This document shows, piece after piece, positions 55,076 to 64,000 of a stretch of 64,000 bases of DNA (its first letter is position 1; each line of letters starts with the position of its first letter). The notes beneath the pieces were generated by a model. The model saw nothing but the letters and a program-made list of their open reading frames with translations, ran no database searches and was not told where the DNA came from. The translations under genes were made by a program, and so were the position numbers. Source of the stretch: Plotosus lineatus. Its lineage: Eukaryota > Chordata > Actinopteri > Siluriformes > Plotosidae. The DNA lies in NCBI GenBank assembly GCA_024760905.1, contig CM045735.1, positions 26,169,249-26,233,248 of the forward strand, written 5' to 3'.

Positions 55076-55922
55076 ACTATGTTTTGCTTGTAGTCTTGTG
55101 GGTCTTTGGTATCTGTGTTCAGCATGAGATGTCTGCAGAAATGTATATTAACCTAATGTGCATGCCTTTGGATTATGTGCTGAATCCCAAGGATGTACCG
55201 GGAGTGCAGGAAAACTTGAAAAAGGCTACAGGTCATTCAGTCCCAGTATAAGTGGAACAGAAACTTGGTTTGCAGTGCCAGTAGAAGGTCAGACTCATTC
55301 CCAGTGGGAGACAAACTCCACCAGGGTTGATCTTTTAAGCAACTTTGTTCATATTTTTTATGGACAGAATTTGTATGCTTATCCAAGGATTGAAGGGTGT
55401 CCAGTTTAACAGGCTGGTAGGTACAGTTTGATCAGTACTCTATTACTGTTTTTTTGCAAATGATGCAGACCTGATGGTTTCACTGAGCAGTGATCTCCAG
55501 CTCTCATTAAGACACAATCCAGCCAAGTGTAAAGTTGCTGGGATGAAAAACAAAAGTGAAGCTGTGGCCATTTCCAGTAATATAGATCCAGTTTGAAAGA
55601 ATTGGCATGGATTTAAGTGAGCCAATAAATAGGTCTGCGCATTAATTGTGGATGTCATATTGGATTATGCAATGTGATGTCAAGGAGCAATGTCATAGTG
55701 GAACATCTCTGCACGTAGTGTTGCGTTCTGTCAAATGAATTATGCATGAATTATTGAGGATTTAATTGATCCGCACCACCATGTATCCACCTTTGATAAA
55801 AATATTTACTAAAAAAAATTGAAAAAAAAAATATTTTAAAGGTTGTTTATGGTTTAAAAGTAAAAATGGACTTATAACGAACAGCTGGAAGATCAATGAG
55901 GTCCATTGGTAACGTGACTGAG

Positions 55923-55930
55923 TATAAAAA
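55923..55930 (+). promoter_or_regulatory. TATA box-like site of the Tc1 element
   Basis: 'tataaaaa' lies upstream of the transposase start region, at the place where this Tc1 family has its own core promoter. Confidence 0.5.
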
Positions 55931-55969
55931 GAGCTTCTCAGAGTGGCAGTGACTCTCAGAAGCGAAGAT

Positions 55970-56989
55970 AGGTAGAGGATTAACAATTTCCCCCAATGTT
56001 GTGCAGAAAGATAGTGGAGCAATATTCGAAAGGTGTTTCCCAGCAAAATTGCAAAGAGTTGGAAAATATCATCATCTACAGTGTATAATATCATCATCCA
56101 AAGATTCAGAGAATCGGGAACAATCTCTGTGCGTAAGGGTTAAGGCTGAAAAACCATACTGGATGCCCGTGATCTTCGGGCCCTTAAACAGCACTTTACC
56201 ACAAACAGGAATGCTACTGTACTGGAAATCACAGAATGGGCTCAGCAATACTTCCAGAAACCATTGTCAGTGAACACAACCCACTGTGCCATCCGCCGTT
56301 GCCAGCTGAAACTACAGTACAAACAAGAAGCCATTTCTAAGTGACCCAGAAGTGCAGGCATTTTCTCTGAGCCAAGAGTTATTTAAAATGGAGTGTGGCA
56401 AAATGGGAAAACTGTTCTGTGGTCAGACGAATCATGATTCAAACTTCTTGATGGAAAACTGGGACATCATGTCATCCGGACTAAAGAGGACAAGTACAAC
56501 CCAAGTTATTTTCAGAGCTCAATTCAGAAGCCTGCATCTGTGATGGTATGGGGTTGCATGAGTGCGTGTGGCATGGGCCGCTTGCACATCTGGAAAGGCA
56601 CTGTCAATGTAGAAATGTATATTCAGGTTCTAGAACAACATATGCTCCCATCCAGATGTCGTCTCTTTCAGAGAAAACCTTGCCTTTTTCAACATGATCA
56701 TGCCAGACCACATGCAGCATTAATTACAACATCATGGCTGCATAGGAAAAGAATCCAGGGATTGAAATGGCCAGCCAACAGTCCAGATCTTTCACCTATA
56801 GAGAACATTTGGCGCATCATAAAGAGGAAGATGAAACAAAGAAGACCCAAAACAGTTGAACAGTTAGAGGCCTGTATTAGACAGGAATGGGACAGCATTC
56901 CTATTTCTAAACTTGAGAAACTTGTCTCCTCAGTCCCCAGACGTTTGCAGACTGTTGTAAAAAGAAGAGGGGATGCCTCACAGTGGTGA
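55970..56989 (+). pseudogene. Tc1 transposase, C-terminal half open, N-terminal half broken
   Basis: The N-terminal half is in pieces, for example 'DARDLRALKQHFTTNRNATV' near 56160 and 'GKTVLWSDESNFKLLDG' near 56410, which holds the first Asp. From 56540 a 149-codon open frame contains 'CLFQHDHARPHAALITTSWL' (second Asp) and 'SPDLSPIENIWRIIKRKM' (Glu), and ends naturally after 'RRGDASQW'. All DDE acids are therefore present but in different frames. This is the best-preserved Tc1 catalytic domain in the window. Confidence 0.88.
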
Positions 56990-57476
56990 CAATGGCTTTG
57001 TCCCAACTTTTTTGAGATTTGTTGACACCATGAAATTTAAAATCAACATATTTTGCCATTAAAATGATATAGTTTCTCAGTTTAAACCTTTGACCTGTCA
57101 TCTATGTCATCTATGTTCTATTCGGAATAAAATATTGAAATTTGGCACTGCCACATCATTGCATTCAGTTTTTATTCACAATTTGTATAGTGTGCCAATT
57201 TTTTGGAATCCACTTTGTATTAATACACTCCTTAGTCTGCATTTGGGTCATTTGAGTCTGAGCATTACAGAATACCTCACCATTGACATGGACCCAACAG
57301 AGTTGGAATGATATTATAGCAACAGCAGGAGAGACTAAATTAATTAGGAGAGATTATCAACTGATAACAAGACTCAGTGGCTGGGAAGAGGGACGTCTGG
57401 ACCTCTTTGCTTAGGTTGCTGCCCCCATGACCCGACCCTGGACTTAGCGGAAGATGATGATGATGATGATGATGAT

Positions 57477-58179
57477 TTTGATTCCCCCTGTTAACACATC
57501 CATGTGAGACCAATGTTGGTTAGAAATGGGCTAGCAAGTGTCCGGGGGGTTCCAAGGTATCAAGTATGTCAGCGTATACATGTCCAATTTTCAAACCAAA
57601 AGTAGTTGGAGTGCAATGATAACTAGATTCCTGTTCTGCATGGGCACCCTGTAAAACGACCTTGCAAGAGAGATAAACAAAATAACTTGACGAATAGCAG
57701 TATAAATGTGAATTAACTGATGTACCATCACTCGAGACATTCCATTTTCTTCAGCTGCATGTACAATTTACTGTCAGACCTCAATTGTCTACATCAGACT
57801 TCTCAAATGTTTTGTGTTTCAAAGATGACAGGTTAAGCAGTCCCTTAGCTAAAATTAACCTCAATACCAGGTCAGCTAAAATTAATCTAAGCTGGCTGCT
57901 ATGAGAGTGTATGAAGGCAGACTGTTCGAAAATAAGTCTGGTTCATCTCATTCTATACTCACACCTAATTTAGTAATATGTGAGCAATTCTTACCTGGAA
58001 ACCAGCTCAACTTGACCGAGTGGAGATTGACACTGATGTGATTTGAGGACCAACACTTCTCAAAGGCTCGATGGAGTGGCGCTGACTTCCTTAATGTACA
58101 CAGTCACAAGTAAAATTACATTTAGGCTTTGGCTCCTTCATGTACCTGTCCAATCGGCTGCCAGAACTTTCAGCCATTT
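57477..58179. other. Unassigned 700-bp stretch
   Basis: No coding or repeat signature was recognised between the LINE tail and the next TIR element. Confidence 0.4.
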
Positions 58180-58827
58180 CAGCATGGGTGCAAGTCTCAT
58201 ACACAGAGATGAATTAACTATCTGCTCTGATCGGCGCAATCTACTATGCATACTCAGTTAAGCAAAGTTGTAAAATGAATGAAAACCCTAACCCAGAAAA
58301 GAAAGAGAACTCTCCGCTCTGCTGGTGATTCACATCAGTGCAGGCTGAGTTCTAAACGAGTTCAACAGTGCCCTTACTCACTTGAAAGACCGGAAGTCCA
58401 TATAACCCACAGAAAGTCAATGATGTGGAAGCAAGTACACTACTTTCGGTGTTGAGCGCCTCACATATTGGAAGCATTGATTGGCTGTTTTAAGCTTCAT
58501 GTAAAGTCACTCGGCTCAGCTTTATGTTGTGTGACTCGGCTCAGCTTCATGTAAAGTGTCCATCCGTTGACCATCGGAACCATTTACAAGCAGAAAGATC
58601 GGATCATAGAGAATGTTAAAGGTTATATGTGAAACTGTACTTGATATTTGATAAGTGAATTTGATTAAAATTTATCAATTTGAAATTATTTTGATTGAAT
58701 TTAATTTATTTGAAATGAATGTTGATATTATTTGATATATTTGATATTATTTTACAATGTTTTGTTTATAATAATTGATTTAGGGGTGTTTTATGAGACA
58801 CGGTAATGGTATTTATGGATGTATAGT
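58180..58827 (+). mobile_element. Partial TIR element, family of the 37383-38797 copy
   Basis: From 'agcatgggtgcaagtctcat' to 'tatttatggatgtatag' the segment aligns with the copies at 29535-30297 and, reversed, 37383-38797. It is broken at about 58827, next to the start of RTE copy 7, and the missing terminus does not reappear after that LINE. Confidence 0.7.
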
Positions 58828-58842
58828 CTATTTATCACTGTA

Positions 58843-60600
58843 ATGCAGCCATGAGGCGTGGGGGCACTAACCAGTGTCTCTCCCCCTTATGCCAGTCCCA
58901 AGCCCGGAAAAATGCAGAGGGTTGCGACAGGAAGGGCATCCGGCGTAAAACTTCTGCCACATTAAAAATGCAAATGGTCAAAACAAAATTCATACCGGAT
59001 CGGTAGAGGCCCGGGTTAACAACGACTGCCATCAGTGCTGTCAACTAACAGGGTGCTGATGGAAATTGGACGACTGATGGTCGAAGACGTCGAACAAGGA
59101 GAGGCGGGAGGCGTGTCCGTAGGCAGAGAGAGAAGAGGAAATGCGTGAGCCTAGGACTGAGAGTAGGGACTTTGAATGTTGGAACTATGAAAGGAAAAGA
59201 TAGGGAGCTGGCTGACATGATGCATAGGAGGAAGGTGGACATACTGTGTGTTCAGGAGACCAGGTGGAAAGGTAGCAAGGCTAGAAGCTTAGGAGCAGGG
59301 TTTAAGCTGTTTTATCATGGTGTGGATGGGAAGAGAAATGGAGTAGAAGTCATTTTGAAGGAGGGGTTTGTCAGGAATGTTCTAGAAGTAAAAAGAGTGT
59401 CAGACAGAGTGATAAGTCTCAAGTAATTTAAAAAGAAATTTAAGGCGTGATATTCAATGTTGTTAGTGCTTATGCCCCACAGGCAGGATGTGAGCAAGAA
59501 GAGAAGGAGAGATTCTGGAGTGGGTTAGATGAAGTGATGCAGACTACCGCCAGAGGTGAAAGAGTGGTCATTGGTGCAGACTTCAATGGACATGTTGGTG
59601 CAGGCAACAGAAGGGACGAGGAAGTGATGGGCAGGTTTGGTATCCAGGACAGGAACACAGAAGGACAGATGTTGATAGGTTTTGCAAAAAGGGTGGAAAT
59701 GGCTGTGGTGAATACTTTCTTCCAGAAGAGGCAGGAGCATAGGGTGTCTTATAAAAGCGGAGGTAGGAGCATACAGCTAGACTACATCTTGTGTAGACGA
59801 TGCAATTTGAAAGAAGTCAGTGACTGCAAAGTAATGGTGGGTGAGAGTGTTGCCAAACAGCATAGGATGGTGTGCAGGACGATGCTGATGGTGAGGAAGG
59901 TGAAGAAGGCAAAGGCAGAGCAGAAGACAAAGTGGTGAAAGCTGAAAAAGGAAGAGTGTCGTGTTGTCTTCAAGAAGGAGTTGAAACAGGCTTTGGGTAG
60001 TCAGGAAGTGCAAGGAGTGTGTACAAAGGAAGACGTTAGTTAAGAAGTGGGACATAGACAGGACTGAAAAGAGTAAACAGGAGTACAGGGAGACACAGCA
60101 TAAGGCGAAGGTAGAAGTGTCAAAGGCCAAACAGAGGGCATATGATGATTTGGATGAAAGTTCGGACAGTAAGGAGGGAGAAAATAATTTATACAGGTTG
60201 GCACAGCAGAGAAATAGAGATGGGAAGGACGTGCAGCAAGTTAGTGTGATAAAGGACAGAGGGAAATGTTTTGACTGATATCAGAAGTGTGCTGGAAACA
60301 TGGAAAGATTACTTTGAAGAGTACATCAGAGGGCCAGCACAAACTCAGAGAGGCTAAATTGAGATGGTTTGGACATGTACAGAGGAGGGATAGTGAGTAT
60401 ATTAGTAGTAGGATGCTGAGGTTGGAACTACCAGGCAGAAGGCCCAGAGGAAGACCAAAGAGAAGATTTATAGATGTGGTGAAGGAGGACATGAAGGTAG
60501 TTGGCGTAAGAGAAGAAGATGCAGAGAACAGGGTGAGATGGAGGCAGATGATTTGCTGTGGCGACCCCTGAAGGAATCAGCCGAAAGGAAAAGAAGAGGA
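58843..60600 (+). mobile_element. RTE-clade LINE copy 7, true 5' end, RT deleted
   Basis: The 5' end 'aatgcagccatgagg' agrees with copy 4, which defines the family's start. The leader, endonuclease and linker are present. At about 60320 the sequence jumps from the linker ('SVLETWKDYFEEY') to the C-terminal domain ('LREAKLRWFGHVQRRD'), so the whole RT is missing. The (AAG)n-type tail follows. No target duplication is evident. Confidence 0.9.
59145..59938 (+). pseudogene. RTE endonuclease domain, one frame break
   Basis: Two frames cover the domain. The first has 'LRVGTLNVGTMKGKDRELAD' and 'KVDILCVQETRWKGSKA' (catalytic Glu). The second has 'VVIGADFNGHVGAGN' (Asp/Asn), 'LDYILCRRCNLKE' and 'SVAKQHRMV' (catalytic His region). 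The break is at about 59425-59445. It is the most complete endonuclease in the window, but the copy has no polymerase. Confidence 0.88.
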
Positions 60601-61055
60601 GTCTGTCAGATAAGGTTCAGATAAGGCTTGTCCTCTTACCCTTTACATTCCATAACTCCTCAATATTCCTCAAATCGTTTCAGGATAATATATAGCCTTT
60701 GCTTTGTGTTGAGAGTAGTGAGTTTGGGACTAAATAGTTGCTGCTGTTGAACCACCAAGAAAAATGTGTTGGCAGTTGGAGGAGAGAACAGCACTTTTCT
60801 TTTCCTCCATCGTCACGGCTCAAGTGTCCTAAAGGCATCTAACCCCCAACTACACTCTAGGTTGCCCACTGCCCCAAGTGTGTGCTTACTGTTTAGGGGT
60901 ATGTGAGCTCACTTTGGCTGGTTTTACTGCAGAAGCAGATTTCCTCTAGCAGGACAGTACATTAGTACAGTATATCAGGGTGGACAGGTCTTTAAATCCC
61001 CTCATGTCCTTCTTCGGAAAATACTCTTTTAAAAATATTTAATAATTCTTTGTGC
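60601..61055. other. Unassigned 450-bp stretch
   Basis: No recognisable gene or repeat. Confidence 0.4.
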
Positions 61056-61059
61056 GGCA

Positions 61060-61193
61060 TAGTAGTGTTGTGGTTTAAACCCAGTGCCTGCATTTAGGAA
61101 GGGCATTTCATTGTGATGTTCTCTCCATGCTTGCATAGGTTTTCTCCTGGTACTCTGGTTTTCTCCCAGAGTTTGAAGACATGCACATTATGC
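61060..61193 (+). mobile_element. L2-type LINE 3' untranslated fragment
   Basis: The segment with 'gatgttctctccatgcttgc' and 'tctcccagagtttgaagaca' matches the conserved 3' untranslated block of fish L2 LINEs. A TG microsatellite replaces the end of the element. Confidence 0.7.
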
Positions 61194-61226
<33 letters not shown>

Positions 61227-61250
61227 TGCATGCGTGCATGCATGTGTGCC

Positions 61251-61281
<31 letters not shown>
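61194..61281. repeat. (TG)n microsatellite, interrupted
   Basis: Two TG runs are separated by a GCATGC-rich alternating segment at 61220-61250. Confidence 0.95.
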
Positions 61282-62943
61282 ACAATAGGTAAACCTAAAG
61301 GATGTTTCGAATGTAAAAGATTTGCTGAATTTAGAAATAATTATAACAAGGTTAAAAGACGGGCTAAATCATTGTACTATTCTAACAAGCTTGAAGAGTA
61401 TAAAAATGATCTTAAGAAAACGTGGAAACTGTTTAATTCTATTATTGGAAAAAGTAATAATAAACAGTCTATATCTGACACTTTTAATATTCAAAATGAA
61501 TGAATAAATGATAACAAGATAACAGCTGATACTTTTTGTGAATATTTTAGTGATATCGGCCCCAAATATGCTACGGATATTCCCAACTCACAAATAACAT
61601 TTGATTATTATTTATGTCTCAACAATCACGGTAGACCTCATTCCTTTTTCATGACACCAACTGATATTTTTGAAGTTGATAATATCCTGTCAAACTTAAA
61701 ACAAAAAAAAGCTTGGGTCCTGATGACATATCAAGTATTTCCATTTTGAAATCACTAAAAAGCGCTGTGATTACACCCAGTTCTATTATTATAAATAAAT
61801 CATTGGAATCTGGAATAGTACCTCAAAATATGAAACTTGCAAAAGTCGTCCCCATATATAAATCAAAAAGTCATAGTGAAATTAACAATTATAGACCAAT
61901 TTCAATATTACCTTCATTCTCAAAAATATTAGAGAAAGTCTGTTATCTCCATTTCAATTTGGTTTTTGATCAAATCATTCAACAATTGACGTAATCTCAA
62001 AATTCTATACTGATGTCGCCCAAGCCCTTTCCAATAAATTGTTGTCTGTTGCTGTATTTCTGGACCTCTCCAAGGCTTTTGACACAATTGACCATTCTAT
62101 TCTTTTCGAGAAATTGAACTCGTATGGAATTCGTGGCTTGGCCTTGGAATGGTTTCGGAGTTATTTGAGTGGCAGGACGCAGTATGTCAAGGTACAAAGA
62201 AGTAGATTTTAAGCATCGTAGTGTTATTTGTGGTTGTCCCCAGGGCAGTGTCCTTGGTCCACTTCTTTGTTCAATTTACATGAATGACCTTCCCCATTCA
62301 CTTACACATTCAAAATGTCTGCTTTATGCAGATGAGACAATTATTTATCTGCACGCAGATGACGTTGCTAGGTTAAAATATTTTACAGAAAATTATTTAA
62401 TATCGCTATCAGACTGGTTTTGTGCAAACAAACTATCTCTAAACTTATTGAAAACAAATTTTATGCTATTTAAACCGAGAGGACATCCTGATCCAATGAA
62501 CTTAGAAAAACTATCAATTGGTGTTAATATCATTAATCATGTGCCATGTCACCAAGTTCCTAGGACTTCATATAGATGATGGACTGAATTGGGACCAACA
62601 TATTAATTACATTGCGAAAAAAGTTGCTTAAAGTGGTTTATATGCAATAAGAACTACGAAGCATTTATTATCCAAAAATAATTTGAGAGCACTTTATTTT
62701 AGTCGAGTTCACTGTCATTTGAGTTATGGTAATATGATATGGGGAAATACAACGCATGGACTTTTGCATAAACTTGAAATCGCACAAAAGAAATCAGTTA
62801 GAATTGTTAATAAAGTTGGTGACTCTGAGCCCAGTTCACCTCTATTTATGAACTTTGCTGTCCCTAAATTAAAAGATAATTATTTCCTATGTTTAGGAAA
62901 TTTTATGTTCAGATATGTGAACGGTCTTGGGCAGATGAGCTAA
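61282..62943 (+). mobile_element. CR1/jockey-type LINE fragment with RT
   Basis: The segment encodes, in several frames, the region before RT ('NNYNKVKRRAKSLYYSNKLE'), RT fingers ('MKLAKVVPIYKSKSHSEINN', 'YRPISILPSFSKILEKV'), the palm and the C-terminal domain, ending with a stop at about 62943. The endonuclease is missing. It is unlike the RTE, Rex1 or L2 copies in the window. The clade is not certain. Confidence 0.8.
61700..62943 (+). pseudogene. LINE reverse transcriptase with YADE active site
   Basis: 'AVFLDLSKAFDTIDHSILF' near 62055 holds the first catalytic Asp, and 'CGCPQGSVLGPLL' near 62235 is the primer-grip side. The catalytic pair reads 'LLYADETIIYLH' near 62325, with Glu in place of the second Asp. 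'LSDWFCANKLSLNLLKTNF' follows. Frame changes occur near 61710, 61960, 62205 and 62560. The substitution would be expected to abolish or cripple polymerase activity even without the frameshifts. Confidence 0.85.
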
Positions 62944-63160
62944 GAATAACTATTGTTCATTGATTATATATTATTATTATTTTTTTTTTTTCAGTGTCAA
63001 CTGCCATCCTTTCTTCAAGATCACTGGTTCTTTGGGCAGATGACCTAAGAATGGCTATTGCTCATTCATAATAAAATTTGTATTATGTACTTGTTCATTG
63101 TCGGATGCCATCCATCCTATAAGCTCACCAGTTCTTTGGGCAGAGGAACTTAATCTAACA
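62929..63160 (+). repeat. Tandem repeat of about 100 bp at the LINE end (2+ units)
   Basis: Units start with 'ctttgggcagatgacctaag' or variants at about 62929, 63034 and 63136, and each contains 'tgccatcc' upstream of the next start. The first unit overlaps the LINE stop codon, so the array is probably the LINE's own 3' untranslated region. Confidence 0.7.
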
Positions 63161-63429
63161 TATCGTCACTGTCACTGACTGATTTATGTACTTAATGTTT
63201 AAATATACAAGATATATATTAATTTATAATTCACATCCTTCTGCTCACTCACACAGTGGTTGCTGTAACATAAGCGTCCCAGATTTAACTGTAACAGTGT
63301 TTAACTCGTGTTATAACACATGCAACAAACATGCCTTCTTTCCACTTTACTTCTTTAATCCCATAAAGCATTTCAGAACCAGAATGTACCAAGTTCCGGG
63401 GGATTATCATTACCAATGAATGCTACATC
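63161..63429 (-). repeat. Possible 3' LTR of a retroelement entering from the right
   Basis: On the minus strand a purine run 'aagaagaaaaggga' (63430-63443) is followed by 'tgtagcattcattgg', which could start an LTR. No partner LTR or duplication is visible inside the window, so the right partner and left edge are undefined. Confidence 0.3.
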
Positions 63430-63449
63430 CCTTTTCTTCTTAAAGAAAA

Positions 63450-63773
63450 ACAAAACACCAATTATAGTGACCTGTACTAACATTAACACTAATAATTAAT
63501 AAAGTAAATGGATTTCTCATCTCTAAATACTCATAATGTAGTAATCCCTTTTTAACTAAACCTAAACAATACTTAATATCTAAATATTAAACAAAATAAA
63601 CTGATTGGTGAGTATACTAACAGTGTTTGTAGTTTCTATGGCACTATTTAAAACACTTGGCATTATACTGATACTCAATACCCACTTGCATACTCTTTTA
63701 GTTCAATCAACTAAAATGATCACTCTTTACAGATACATAACAATAAAACTTCATAACACTAACTTCAAGTTTG
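63450..63773. other. Unassigned; probable untranslated region of the right-edge element
   Basis: AT-rich sequence without domains between the putative coding end and the purine tract. Confidence 0.3.
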
Positions 63774-64000
63774 TCAAAAATTCATTGTTCCATCAGAGTA
63801 TTTAAATGTCACAGTGACCTTTACACACTCCCATAAGAAACCTTTATGTTCAATGTAACCAACAATGTAGTCATCAAATCTGGAGGGTGTTTTCCGGATT
63901 CTTGCAGGCCTGGGTGATGAAATAGTAGACTGTGAATTCCGAGGTACTACAGTTTTCTTGGACTTGCTTAACAATGGAGCCTTAACTAGCTCTGACCTGA
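63774..64000 (-). pseudogene. Possible C-terminus of a retrotransposon polyprotein, cut by the window edge
   Basis: The minus-strand frame is open to the window edge and includes a basic stretch 'RPARIRKTPSRFDDYIVG' before its stop. Such basic 'R-P-x-R-x-R-x-P-x-R-F' tails are common at the end of LTR-retrotransposon Pol proteins. The rest of the gene lies outside the window, so the assignment is tentative. Confidence 0.35.

Larger units (their letters stand above)
55800..57216 (+). mobile_element. Tc1/mariner element, fourth family, left end lost
   Basis: The right end 'ccaattttttggaatccac' precedes TA and is the terminus of a common fish Tc1 family. The leader with 'gtataaaaag' and 'agtggcagtgactctcagaa' is recognisable from 55915. 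The left terminal repeat is not visible. Confidence 0.8.
55190..57476 (+). mobile_element. Rex1-like LINE relic, interrupted by a Tc1 element
   Basis: At 55300-55570 the translation gives 'FIFFMDRICMLIQGLKGVQF' and 'FFANDADLMVSLSSDLQLSL', the RT palm of the same LINE family as at 1655-3486, with the first catalytic Asp changed to Asn. At 57350-57476 the same family's 3' end occurs ('gttgctgcccccatgacccg' to a GAT repeat). Between them lies a Tc1 element. Treating the two as one split LINE is an inference from order and orientation. Confidence 0.6.

Noticed and set aside
59145..59938. A craniofacial development protein 2-like gene
   Set aside because: Similar annotations in fish usually stem from RTE endonucleases; here the domain lies inside a LINE with a known 5' end and tail.
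62929..63160. A CRISPR-like or satellite array
   Set aside because: Only two to three diverged units of about 100 bp exist, and they overlap a LINE 3' end in a eukaryotic genome.

Overview
The window looks like repeat-rich, non-coding genomic DNA of a ray-finned fish, most likely a teleost. No bacterial gene organisation is visible. Evidence for this is the mix of elements: an RTE-clade LINE with (AAG)n tails in seven copies, a Rex1-like LINE, L2-type LINE tails, tRNA-derived SINEs, several Tc1/mariner families, pogo/Tigger-like elements with TA target duplications, PIF/Harbinger, DIRS, two different Ty3/Gypsy elements and an endogenous-retrovirus relic. Almost every long reading frame belongs to one of these elements, and nearly all carry frameshifts, stops or deletions. 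The species cannot be named from the sequence alone.

Layout. 1-1.5 kb: microsatellite, a pogo-like fragment and a Harbinger transposase relic. 1.65-3.49 kb: Rex1-like LINE on the minus strand. 3.49-9.77 kb: minus-strand Ty3/Gypsy element whose Gag resembles PNMA (paraneoplastic Ma antigen) proteins, with a long Gag frame and a three-piece Pol. 10.4-11.2 kb: a collapsed LINE ending in a C2H2 finger. 11.5-14.3 kb: a retroviral Gag/RNase H relic split by RTE copy 1. 14.4-20.8 kb: a pogo-like element, RTE copies 2 and 3 with clear target duplications, and an RTE-tailed SINE. 20.9-27.0 kb: two Tigger-like elements, each broken by a younger insertion, on either side of one plausible host-gene exon (ankyrin repeat, 22812-22887). 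27-31.8 kb: (AT)n tracts, Tc1 copies and short TA-flanked elements. 31.8-35.1 kb: a DIRS relic. 35.9-41.3 kb: Tigger-like and nested TIR elements, then RTE copy 5, which carries a SINE. 41.6-46.4 kb: SINEs, an L2-like relic and a third Tigger-like transposase split by RTE copy 6. 49.1-50.3 kb: a Tc1. 50.34-54.68 kb: the structurally clearest element, a Gypsy retrotransposon with 174-bp LTRs and a perfect 5-bp target duplication. 54.7-57.5 kb: a SINE and a Rex1-like LINE interrupted by a Tc1. 58.2-60.6 kb: RTE copy 7 with the element's true 5' end. 61.1-63.2 kb: L2 tail and a CR1/jockey-like LINE with tandem repeats at its end. 63.4-64 kb: the end of another minus-strand retroelement entering from the right.

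How the parts relate. The window is best read as layers of insertions. Duplicated target sites order many of them: RTE copies landed in a Tigger-like element, in two non-coding repeats and in a retroviral relic, and SINEs landed inside RTE and L2 copies. The most notable pattern is a SINE family whose shared tRNA-like head and/or body is joined to at least three unrelated 3' ends: an L2-type tail, an RTE-type tail made from both ends of the RTE element, and a (GAT)n tail of unknown origin. This suggests one small RNA lineage recruiting the machinery of several LINEs.
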